This document shows, one piece after another, positions 33,956 through 46,400 of a DNA stretch of 64,000 bases. The notes beneath the pieces were generated by a model, which was given only the letters and a program-made list of their open reading frames with translations, ran no database searches and was not told the DNA's origin. This DNA is from Chondrosia reniformis (lineage: Eukaryota; Porifera; Demospongiae; Chondrillida; Chondrillidae). The position numbers were made by a program, and so were the translations under genes. Within the stretch, counting starts at the first letter, position 1, and each line of letters opens with the position of its first letter. The DNA is taken from NCBI GenBank assembly GCA_947172415.1, contig OX359197.1, positions 992,001-1,056,000 on the forward strand. Reading direction: 5' to 3'.

Positions 33956-36711
33956 TTATTTTTCCTCTCCCCATTTGGACTTGTTACTTTCTAAGTTGTC
34001 CAAAATATGTCTTGAATTGGGAGAGTTTACCAAACGATGCCATAACTGGAAGAGAGGCTTGGCCATGAAATCAATGAAACCTGGAATTTAAGAAATTAAA
34101 AAGTATCTTAATTTGATATTGCATCCTGTTAATCAAATTACTAGCATATGTATAAAATATTACGTAATAGAGAACAGGTAATATAAGTATATTTCAAATG
34201 GTATCTACATACATACATACAGATATGTACGTACATCATATACTATATACTATAATATGTATTTATACACGTACGTACATATGGATCAAGTCAAACACTT
34301 GTCTGACATACGTAGTATATACCTTGTTGTGATTTGGGTATACTGACGCTTGTTCTGTCACACAAAAGGGAGATGGGGAGGTCAAGATGTCGCTCGGAGT
34401 CACCTTGTTTGAAAAACTCCTCCATTATTCTAACTGACCATTCATGACAAATCTCCCACAAACGAGACTGATTGCTGATGTCAGCACATTTGATGACCAT
34501 CTACAAAATAGGAAAACATTTCATCCATCAATTAAATAATTCTCATAAGACAAAGACACAGCTACATGTATTACATGTATTACAAAGTTAAAAAATAAGG
34601 TACTTTAAGTTCGGTTGATGACTTAATTTGTAACTCAATTTAAAATGAAATTTTGTAGAACAAATAAGATTCATAATGTACATTGTTATAGTAAGTTCCC
34701 AAAGCATAAAATTCAATTTATCGCTACGCACACACTTGTACATTTAAAATTGAATTTCCATGGTCTGATTAAATCAACAGAAGTTAAGGCTTTATCTATA
34801 ATATCACTAAAATGGCTTCCTCCATGAGAAGCCATTTTCACTCATCGTGAGTCACAAATCAAAACAAACGTTTTACAACAATCACCAATCAATTACCTTG
34901 AGAACTAGTTTTCTGTCTTCAACGTTCTGCATATCAATTTCTCCAACATTCAGCCTTTCCTCAAATGAGGAAAGATAGCTTTTATGTTGAGTGAAGTCTG
35001 TGGAGAGGATAAGTTCATCCATCAGGTTGAGAATGTCACGCCTCTGATCATCTGGAAGGTGGTCCAACAGTTTCGCCTCTGAGAGAATGCCATGAGCAGA
35101 TTGTATATGATGATGCTCTAATAAGGAAATTTTCTACAAGGAGAAGAATATAATGTACTACCTTTAAAATGATAAAGTAATCACTAAGAAGGGATTGTTC
35201 ACATAAAACTGTAGAAATAATAAGTCATAGTAACTAAAACTCACCCCATGTATGGACGCCAGGTAACTGGATGTATTGATCAGAAAATTCTGGTTAACAC
35301 CTAATAAATTAACAAAAATTGGGATGTCAGTATATGAGGAAACTTGTACTGAAAATAATTACATAGGAACGCTTTAGCTCAATAAACAAAAATGTGGTAT
35401 ATAAATTACCTGGATGTGCAACATCGTGCAATATTGCTGCTATTAAAGATGCCAAAATTTCTTGTGAGGTGAAGTTCGTTAACTGGTGGAAAAAAGAATT
35501 AAATCAGATTAAATATCAAAAAAAAAAGAAATTCTATACATCTAGTCAGTGATGATGTACCATTCTATATTAGATCATGTTTCATTGATCTGACAACTTA
35601 AGAATTATATATTTAATAGATAAATGTTAACCACTACATCAGTTTAATAAGTGACTCAATGATGAAGTAAGGCTAATATTAAATTGGCATGGCAGATCCT
35701 TTGAGTTTTTTAACACAATTAAATGTCCAATTAACAACAGGTAGTACAAATATTTAACAATGAAACACTATCGAGGTGTTAGCAAGCTGTATTTGAATTT
35801 TATGAAAAATGAATAGCCTGGGGGTGGCCATACATCAATAGCCAATTAATCACTTCAAAGCGACAAAGATTTAAAAAAAAAAAACTTTTTCATATTCAAA
35901 AGAAAGGCCATGCAACCACTAAGGCAGACCTTTTATAGACTGTTATACTCTTATTGGCGAGGCCACTAGCTTAGAAGTTACTCTCAAGGACTTAGTACTC
36001 ATACATACATATATACACATTTTCAGGTGACTCACTTTGTCCTCATTAAGTAGGCAGTGGAGACCTTGCAGAACATCTGTTGCATGAATGCTGTTGTGGT
36101 AAGGGGTCTCCGAGTTGTAAGCCAATTCAGTCAGAGCTATAACAGAATAAAGCGATACTCTTAAACTTGTGTACAAACAAGCATTTTCACATTAATGGTG
36201 GCAGTAACTCACACAAAAATCTCATTAGTCGCATAATATCGAGATCAAACTCCTTCACCAGGTTATGCTTTTGAAACAAAATCAGACCGAGATTGAAGAG
36301 CGGGCGACCTAGAATGAAACAGTAGAAACAACAATTACTAACACATACTAAAACCAACTGAACACATAGATATAATGACCGTAGTCTGATGGAAAGCTTT
36401 ACTCACCACTAGTGACCCTGTTGAGGGCGAACACGTTAAAGTCCCAATTATTCGCTGATTGAACGAGATACTGGAAAAGGAAGAAAGAATATTTTATTAG
36501 TTAGATATCCAAAGAGAAGGATTAATCTCAGTCTGATTTCAGCGATGTCTGCGATACTTACATGCAACTGTATACTTCTTAAAGCGTTCTCAACACCATA
36601 CTGACAAAGGTCACTGTCTTTAGTACTACGTTTGTACGTTTGAGTAGGTCCGGCGGCTAAGAGAGACCCGCGCCGCTGACTAGAAATACTTCTGAGAAAC
36701 TGGCCTTCCAT
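33956..36711 (-). CDS. Class I cyclic-nucleotide phosphodiesterase, PDE7-like (9 exons, 359 aa)
   Basis: Exons 36562-36711, 36407-36470, 36213-36308, 36036-36136, 35410-35482, 35245-35300, 34897-35133, 34323-34500, 33956-34080. The catalytic domain is complete: NNWDFNVFALN, YHNSIHATDVLQ (metal His), ILHDVAHPGVNQNFLI (HD metal motif), LLEHHHIQSAHGIL, LSTDFTQHKSYL, MVIKCADISNQSRLW (metal Asp), MEEFFKQGD, LCDRTSVSIPKSQQGFIDF with the purine-clamp Gln. It hydrolyses cAMP and/or cGMP in the cytosol. There are no GAF, PAS or UCR modules. The N-terminus carries SSQRRGSLL, a PKA consensus resembling the RRGA element of PDE7A. The sequence around KCADIS.Q favours PDE7 over PDE4 or PDE1, but a tree is needed for subfamily assignment. 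All junctions are in frame. Confidence 0.92.
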
Positions 36712-37429
36712 TGCAGTGTATGTTCCAACTACCAATAATCATCAATCAGTCGTAGATTCGGTCCGAAGTATATAAGTTTTATTATGAGAGGTAACAGTTT
36801 TATATATGCGTGTGTGAATGCGGAAAGCAAGCGGAAGCATTAGCAATGAATATCATTATATCGGCCACCCCCGTAAAAGCCTTGTTTGCACCTGATCATG
36901 CACGTTTGTATAATTGAAATGAGGGAAGAGATCTAGAATGCTAGTCAGGTAGATCTAGATCTAGAGCTAGGCGGAGAGGATGTCATCAAGAGAGGTATAT
37001 AGCCTACATGGATTGCAGAACTATAGAGAATTGAAGAAACCATATGTATGCATGTGCACAATGATCCTAACTCTCCAGGACCTTCTTGTTCTATATACTA
37101 GAGTTAGGAATTCGAACCAACCTGATAATTATATATATATAGCTTCTAATGTATAATACATTATTATATGTATTATAATTCATAATACATGTATATATAT
37201 AGAGACATGTACGTACGTACATGCATGAATAATGAAGTATGTATACATAATATAATAATACATGTAATAAGTATTCATGTATAGTATTTATTATTATAGA
37301 GAATAATAACAATTATCCAATTACATAGAAAAATTTATCCAGAAATACAAAATCTTCAGGTACAAAAGAACTTTAGTATATTCTTAATTAGTTAGTAGAT
37401 AACTTTCATAATGAGGATGTTCAATACAG
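36712..37429. other. Intergenic interval between PDE start and giant-gene stop
   Basis: About 0.7 kb between two minus-strand genes in tandem. It contains the PDE promoter and the 3' flank of the giant gene. A short inverted motif (ctaactct...agagttag) near 37068-37110 is the only structure noted. Confidence 0.45.
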
Positions 37430-40400
37430 CTAAGCTCTACAGGTTGCACTGAATTTAGAATACTTAAATGTTGTATTGAAGAGGCTTGGGGTGATGTAGT
37501 CCTTGTAAACCCCTTGGATGAGTGAATCATTGGGCCCTAAGAGGAAGAGGAAGAGAGCAATTAATGATGAATGGACACCAAGGGATAAGTAGATTATAGC
37601 ATGTATACTTGGAAACTGAAGAATAGATTGACACATACAGTGTACTTGTATATACTAATATGTTGGTTGTTCTAATTAAACAACTGTCACAGAGACAGAC
37701 ATTTATGAATGGTTTTTGTTATGGAATTTATGAAGAGTGTTTGAACTTCAGCAACATTTACAATAAATTGTGATATTTCTACTAATATGTAGATCTTCAT
37801 CAGCTAAAAATGAGGATTATGTGAGATACATCTCTTCAAAGGGACACTAAAAATTTCTGCAATTCAACATGCATTTGAGGACTGCATTGCTAAGCAACTT
37901 ATCAGTTTTGAATTTACATAATAATTGAGAAATATGAGGTCATCAGGTCATCAATCTGGTCAAGCCACAATGATTGGGGCAACTTGGAAGAGTTCTTACG
38001 TCAGTTAGGGACCCTTAATATATATTTCAATCTCTCTATGTATATGATATATGATACCAGAATGGTTCTCTACAATAAAAATAGGAAGTTTCTAAAATGA
38101 CCCTGTCTACTGTATATTAGATCAATGCAATGGTAAGCCAAACTCAGTATAATATAGGTGTTTGTAAGAAATAAAAAAACAGAGGAATGAGATCATGTGA
38201 TTAACTCATTTACATTAAATATATAATAAAGGAAATACTATAGGCTTAACACACATGAACTTGTAAAATATTGTAATCTAAAAATGAAAATTTCCATTGT
38301 ACCACCTCTAAAAAGGAATTAAGCCACTTGATATCATTCTTCTCCTCCCTTTAATTACATTATACATATTATACAGACACACCATTGTTTACATAAGAAC
38401 ATATTTGTGGTCGTTACAATTAGTCATAATATCTACCATAGACTTATCTACATGTGTTACGTAGTCATAATATATAGTAATTATATATGGGGACCCCATG
38501 TAACTATATTATGTGTAATATATATATATATATAGACATCTAACATTTAAAAAGTATGTCTATACAACTGCATACTTGTCCAAACCATACACGGGTGATT
38601 TAGCTACATTTGATGGTATGGTGATTGATAATCATGAATTTGCTGAGATTCAAAACAAAGAAATAATCCTCCACATATGAATGGTGCCATATTTGGATGG
38701 ATCACAGAATACTTTCTTACATGCGATTGTACAGGCTTACATACAATTGTACAGAACTTACATGTGATCGTACAGGTTTACATGCAATCGTACAGACTTA
38801 CATGCGATCGTACAGGCTTATAATTAGCAACTATAAGTTGACATCTCACTGTATCCAATACAGTACTAACTATTATATTATATACAGCAGCATTCTGAAG
38901 CAGACAACATCCAAAGGTCCAATCCATGTATATTCAGACATACTTACACTCACTGCTTAGGCACATATAAAGTGTTCATTTCTTGACATGGGACATTTTC
39001 TTAAAGCTCATTTATACATACAAGATCAGACATGTTGGCACTTGTTGGAAGCCTTGTAGTGTGTGTTACTTCCTAACCACTCACCAGGTAGATCGGACCA
39101 AGGACCTCCCTGTCTATTTCCACCATACAGACATGGTGTTGGCGTGCGATCCCATGTTCGACTCCACATGTAAGTTGAAAACCTTCTCACCGGTACACCT
39201 GGATATGATACGGTCACCGTATAAGGATTCCTCCTCCTAATAGCTGCTGCTTGTGCTGGTGTTGCTTCAGAAGGTATTTCATAGGGAGACACTGATATAG
39301 GAATATTCCAAAATTGTCCTGCAGAATAAGAAATTTTAATTATGTACAGTAGATACAGTTTAAAAGAATGCTTGTAAGTAATTACAAGATTATGTACAGA
39401 TAACAAAGTGGTATTTCAATAAACCTCTAATTAATTTAAAAAGTGTATACACACATGAGAAAATGAAGTGCGTAAATCAATTCCAAACATATAATTTACA
39501 CTCATAGACTAAGAGGAATTGATTTTGATACTTACATCATTACAATTTCCCATGATTGCTAAGTATATATACACATATATATGTCAGCAATTAATTAGCA
39601 AATACTTAAGTCATTAAGGTTTAGCAGCAGTCATTGTATCAATTAGTATAATGAAGTCCGCCTTGACTTACCAAGCAAGCCGTGAGATGTAGGCCTTAAA
39701 TTGAAACCTCTGCTAACAACAAATTTGATCATTTCTTGTCCGGAGATATTTTGGCAATACACCCAGAAGATGAGATCTTGAGAGACGCAATTAGGAACTA
39801 CAATTCTCACTGTTTTTGAGCTCTTCATTACACTAATGCCATGCTCCGTCTTAAACATCAAAATGGTTTCACCATTAAACTTAGCTGCACAACCATTTAA
39901 GTCAACTTCAATATTGACACACTGGTTTTCCCGGTTCACAGCGACTACGCCAATCTTGGATATAATATTTCCGTGATCTGGATCATTCATTGGTGTGTAG
40001 TAAGAATTGACTGACGTACAGGAATCTGAGATGAGATTAAAGTCCTTGAAAGCCGCACCATGGATCTCATAACAGAGTGACAGCTCATTACTGGCATCAT
40101 AAGTATCATCTCGTATGACCAGTAGCGGAACAGTCAGCAGAGGGTCACCAATTACAGTATCATTCTTAATCACACCTAAGACAATTTATATAAAAGATAA
40201 TATACATACAGGACAAAAATGAATATAGCTAATTACATAACATGATTAGCTGTGCACGTATATTAGAGAATGAAGTTTGAAGCATCTGAGATGAAAGTAA
40301 TTGTGAACATTAAAGACTTGTGATTTTCAGTCTTAACAGATAATTACATTTAAACATGCACTCAAAAGTCAAGATATGTATATATATATATACCATTGAA

Positions 40401-43400
40401 TGGTGGTTACAAATAGGGCGGATGACCACAATATGACAGTGCAAGTACACAGATCACGCTGTTTTGCTAATGAATATCATTATAAACCAATGAATACATT
40501 ATGATAATATTCTGGGTGGTCTTCATCCTGAAATCACTAATGCAATATTATCTAAGCCAGTTAAAAATCCTTTTTTAAACCAGTCCAGTCCAATCAGAGA
40601 GCTTCAATTTCAATTCTTAATAGATATGGGAACAAAACATTATTCTACAGTTGCCTTGAAAATAGAATGACCATAATCACAGAAGGCCTTAATTGAATCA
40701 CATAAACAATCTTATTGGGCTATTTGTTTCAATCTATTTATTGGTTAATAGAGAAGTGCTATAGAATAAGGAGTTTTCTAACTACATCCTTGAACCTATA
40801 TTTGAGGTGGTACATTTTCAATACTTTTTGAATATAGTCACATTGATTGAGGAAGACCATCGAAATGATTAACCAACTGGGGATTTAACGTTCTTTATGA
40901 TATTGATTGATTGATTGATATAGTTCATGCAATGCTCCTATTCCCAAAATCAGTACCTAATAGGTACAAAATTATAGTAGGCCATATGTAACAGATACAA
41001 ATTGAAACTTAAAAAAGGGAATCCTCTCTAATTCATCCATTACTACATCTAACCCTGTTAGGTTATGACTAATACTGTTTTGCTTCATATGTAAATATAA
41101 ACAGTGAAAAAATAGAATACTTCCAAAATGAGAAAATCACAATATTCAATTTATGACAGCAAACTTTAGAACTTTTCAATTATACTCAATATACATTTTA
41201 AAGCAATTGTGTGGACACATTATATACCCATATGTGTAGGTAGGTAGGTAGGTAGGTATTATAAAGGTCTGCAGTCCAAAATGGATGATCTGATGGGTCA
41301 ATCAGTCATGTGACAACATACCTTAGATAACCCAGACACCCATACAGGTCACAAAACTAGCTGTCTCTATAGGGAGAGCCATATCAGAAGTTTAATGGAG
41401 TAGGAAGGTCTAATATCTTTGGGCCTCCTGGATCTCACATTGGTAGCCATGGCAATGTACCAAGTAGATGTGTTCATATATGGTGACTGACAGGACCAAC
41501 CCACCTCATAGTGATAGGGGCGTGACCAACCCACCTCATAGTGATAGGGGGAGTTTCTTTACCCAATTAATGTAATCACCATGTTAAGGTACAACCTATA
41601 CTAGAAATTGTGTTAAATACATTTAGCTTTTAGCTACTGTTGTTTACTACCCCATTGGGTTTTGTAATTTCTGAAAAATGAAAAGAATATGAATACTAAT
41701 GCGATAAGTTTTATTCAAAATTCAATTTATATATTTATGTCCCTCCTATACGTATACGTATATATTCAAAACCAAGGACTATAATAAAGCTTCTTTAAAA
41801 CTTGTCTGTTTACCTCAAAGGTATTGATAATTTACACACCCTGAGCATCTGATTGGACTAAAATGTGTGTATTCAGACTTAAAGGTGATTAACTTCTGTC
41901 CACACAACAGGTAAACGATACATAACAGACAGTCTCCATAGCAACATAATATGTGATTATCCTGTAAAAATGCAATGATATAAGTATAATAGACCTAAGA
42001 ATTGCCACTCAAAAGATATTATACATGGTACACTACAACTATGACAGTTCAATTGCTCAACATCTGAGAGCCAGGTATGGAGGCCATAAAGAGGTCAGCA
42101 TATGTATAAAGGTGAGCTACAGTCATTAGCCAAGGATCTCAGAGACTTCCAGAAAGACTTCCAGGATCACTGATGAATGGTAATATACCCAGAAACAGCT
42201 GTCAGGCCCAGTGGAGGGAAAGAATAGAGAGCTTCAATTTCAATTCTTAATATGTAGATATGGCCACAAAACATTAATCTACAGTTGCCTTGAAAATAGA
42301 ATGACCATAATCACAGAAGGCCCTAATTGAATCACATAAACCATCTTATTGGGCTATTTGTTTCAATCTATTTATTGGTTAAGAGAGAAGTGCTATAGAA
42401 TAAGGAGTTTTCTAACTACATCCTTGAACCTATATTTGAGGTGGTACATTTTCGATACTTTTTGAACATAGTCACATTAATTAGACAACACTATAGAAGA
42501 ATATATCATCATGTCTCTTTATCCCAGTCCTTCATGGTAGCTCCTAACATAAAGTCTGAATGGTAATATACCCAGAAACAGCTGTCAGGCCCAGTGGAGA
42601 GAAAGAATACAAGAGTTCTTGTATCCTCATCCAAAACTCTCACTAGGTTTAGTTTCCTATAGGCCTTTTATGGTAGAATAGATGTAGTGAGTAGTAATGG
42701 TGTTATTTATGACATATGTCCTAAATAAAAAAGCATTAAATTGGTCCATTAATTTGATGATATCTTTATTTGGCACATGTACAAAAGAGGTTGACAAAAG
42801 TTTGAATATAAAAACGTCCAAATGGAGAGCTAGTGATTAGATAAAGACATTACGAGAAGCATGATCAACTTACAATCGTACAAAGAAAATGGCTTCAGAA
42901 AAAAAGGAAGTTAATCATAAAATCTATTTTATGCTGGAATTTTAGGAAAACACTTTGAATGCTAGCCCCACACAAGTTAACACCTAAGACATCATACTCC
43001 TACTACATATCAACATTGTTGCCTTTAACAGCATTGGAGTGGGAGTACCAGCCTGGATACTAATATGTGTATGCATTTGTTATTTAGTACACATATATAG
43101 TACCATAGCTATAGTGTACTACATCAATAGTCTATTGTCTATTATATGAAATTTATATTTAAACTACCTGTACATAAAACATATAATTAAATAGCCAATG
43201 TGATTTCATGATGCATGTATTCTTTAAAGGAATCTTGCTGATATGAATATACAGAATTCTGTTAATTGATATTCCTTTCATATTGATGTATGTATGTATG
43301 TAGATATAAACCATATAATATTATAAATATTGAAATCAATATTTCAATTTACAAATACAGATTATCCCAAAATGATATATACCTATGTATATGTACTTAT

Positions 43401-46400
43401 ATCGTATTACTACACATAGTATGTTAGTTAGAAAAAAGATTTCAACTTAAAGGAAGTTATCAAACATATGTGAAATCATTCACTATTTAGCTACATACTG
43501 AATTATCTGAATACACTTTTTACACTTTTGAGAAGGTCAATAAAAAGATATTAAAATAGCCCAATTGTATTTAATTATAAATAAAACTTGAACGATGAGT
43601 TCAAGGTCATTGTATACAAAGACTAAAGGTCACACCAGAGAGACCATGCACGTACTATTTGATTTTACAAACAGGCCAATCCCCAATTAGTTCGGATAAT
43701 CAACTTTTCTACTGTATACAGACTAAACACATATATGTACAAATATACATATACACTAAGGAAGACAATCACACTAAGTCTGTGAAAAGGTAGAAGTGAA
43801 TAACTGGTTCTACTTTAATAGGACTTTGGCTACCCGGCCATGCAAGACAAGACTTCAGTTGCTTGACTGTTTGGCCATATATATATTCCAGTGAATATAT
43901 ATTCACTTCTACATAGTTACATAGACACATACACATATATACGTACACACATACAGAATACATATCATCACCACCACCACCAACACCATGCTGTTTGCAC
44001 TCCAAGGACCTTTTGAGAGGAGGAGTAGTACAGGTCAAGGAAAATCAGGCGGGTGAAAGAAACTTTCTTTCTTTCATAGAATACATATACACATACAGAC
44101 ATATACACCTACATATATACATATATACACAAAGACTGAATGGTACGTACGTACATACATACAAAGGAGGAGCTTTGTGTGAATAGTTCAGATAATAGAA
44201 CAAAACTCCTAACACAATCTCACACCTTGACTACAGTCTCCACCTATTGATTTGCTGCCACAAGTATTTACTTATGATTGCAATAAAGCTGTTGACCTGA
44301 TTAACTAACTACCTCTAATGGGCCAAAAGTATTAAACAGCAGTATGTGGTTCTTCTATCTTTTACTTACTGATAGGTGATCGCTGGTTGCCACTTTATTC
44401 AGTACCTTTGATTGATTAATTGACTACTTTAATATTTTGCTATCAAGGAGTATGTTAGTGACCATTTAGTAGGGATAGTGGAAAAAATGGCTGCCCTTTT
44501 CAATTAATCAATCAATCATAGTGAAGGGTTTTATCTCCCACCTGCATGGAAGGTTGTCCAGTATGTACAACAAGAGTCCAATAAGGTATTTATATAATTG
44601 GTAATACTAAGTGTCATTTAATAGATAATCCAGCCTTCTCTTCCTGTATTATCCATTAACACCTCATAAATCAAAAAATTGACGATTCACAAAAGTATTC
44701 CCACAAAATTTAGCCCAGCATCTCCTGCTTGTGATCTCATTGCTGAGACTACTACAGCACTTCAGTTTAAATTAGATACATATAATTAGTATATAACATA
44801 TGTATATAGTGTTTATATAAATACACAGTTGTGTATATACACTAATACACTGTACAAATGACTGTTATTAAATGGTAGCTATTATACTCACCACAGTCAG
44901 GGTTGAACTCCCGTAAGAAAGACTCTTCTTTGAGGACCTTCCATGTTTGTATGAACGTCCTAACTTGATCAGGATTGTTGATGTCAGCGGTTTTATTTGA
45001 GTTTCTATATACCAGTTTAGAAGCAGCGTTTCCACACAACCCACAAAGGGGCAGAGGCTGTACATTTTCTTCTCTGTTGAGGGTGACATTTACCACTAAA
45101 GGCTGTCCTTCAACTCTCGTCACATGAATGAGAATACCCAACCGGGTTGCATTAACAAATACATCTTGACTGTTTGATTTTACCACAATACCTCTACTGC
45201 TAAAGTTCCTTTCTTCTGTCTGAAGGCCTCGAAAAGGTACATCTTCAAGGTTTTCAAAACTTAAAGTTAAGTTCTCAGAAATGGTTATCCTGCTCAGATC
45301 ATCTTCACTGTCTCCCTCTTCTCCTACAACCACTCCAACACGACCAGTACTCAAATCTTGCGAGAGGAAGTCAACATGTACTCTAAAGGGAACTGATTCA
45401 TCGCATACCCTCACCAACTCATATTCACACGGTCCCATAAACTTGTAACCCAGCGGAATATTGTTACTGTCATTGACGATGTGGAAAGGCGTAATCACCA
45501 AGGGTTCTTTAACAGTGCAGGATAGGATGACGTCAAATGGTGTTTGCACAACAAAAACTACATCAACAAAAACATTTATGCTAACATTGATACCTATGGC
45601 ACTAATATTTACATAATTTCAATGTAAACAAAGCATCTTGTTTGTATACATACAAATACTTTTAACTATGCATTATACATGGGTATATGTATGTACTGTG
45701 CAAAAGTGGGAGAAATTACATTTTAACACAATACTATGCACAGACACAGTAATAATAAAATTTTATTATAAAGTAGTACAGCTGTTGCCGGGTAATTATG
45801 GAATAAAGGTTTGGTAATAGGCTTCACTGACGGTAAATGGAGAATTTTGTGTGATTGTTCTGTATGTAGTTTAGAATTGTGCTCAAATCAAGTTACTATT
45901 TAAGAGATACAACTGCAGAGTCTCTGTTGAGAGAGTTTGCAATTCAGGTCTTAAGTATATAACGGATTCTGCAAGTAAATTATTTAATCTGTTTATATGA
46001 AACTTATCAAATAAATATTTGAGGCAGAAGTTATGAACTATATTTCAGAGGGTTAGCTGAGACAATAATACATAGCGAATGTGAACATGCAAGACTTGTC
46101 TGACTTACTAGCATCAGTGATGACCACAGTTGTGTCATTACCAGCAATGATAGTGGCATTTGTAACAACTGTAGTTCCATCAATGATTGTAACATTGAAA
46201 ACTCGATCATTTTTCACAATGACTTCCCTCCCAAAAATAGTCACTTTTATGCACTGTTCATTATTATTTGCAGCAAAGGTTACAATCTGGGTTTTCTTCT
46301 CAAAGTCTTCATCAACTACACAAATACACATATATGCACTTGTATAGGATATGAATGATTCATGATTCATGACATGCTACAATTGTACGTAGAGAGAGAG

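Larger units (their letters stand above)
40176..44891 (-). other. 4.7-kb intron of the giant gene, no coding exon seen
   Basis: The longest intron in the window, with phase 1 on both sides. I found no splice-bounded phase-1 exon inside. It holds a duplicated 260-bp segment, hammerhead-like repeat copies, a (ggta) microsatellite near 41226-41250 and a direct repeat accaacccacctcatagtga near 41492-41545. An additional small exon cannot be excluded. Confidence 0.5.

Noticed and set aside
37080..37125. Possible tRNA T-arm (ggttcgaattcc on minus strand)
   Set aside because: No D-arm or anticodon arm at the required distance.
39026..39406. Exon ending at the stop 39026 as the last exon of the giant gene
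   Set aside because: A GTGAGT donor at 39084 in phase 1 joins an exon at 37430-37536 with matching phase and a better C-terminus; reading on to 39026 is intron translation.
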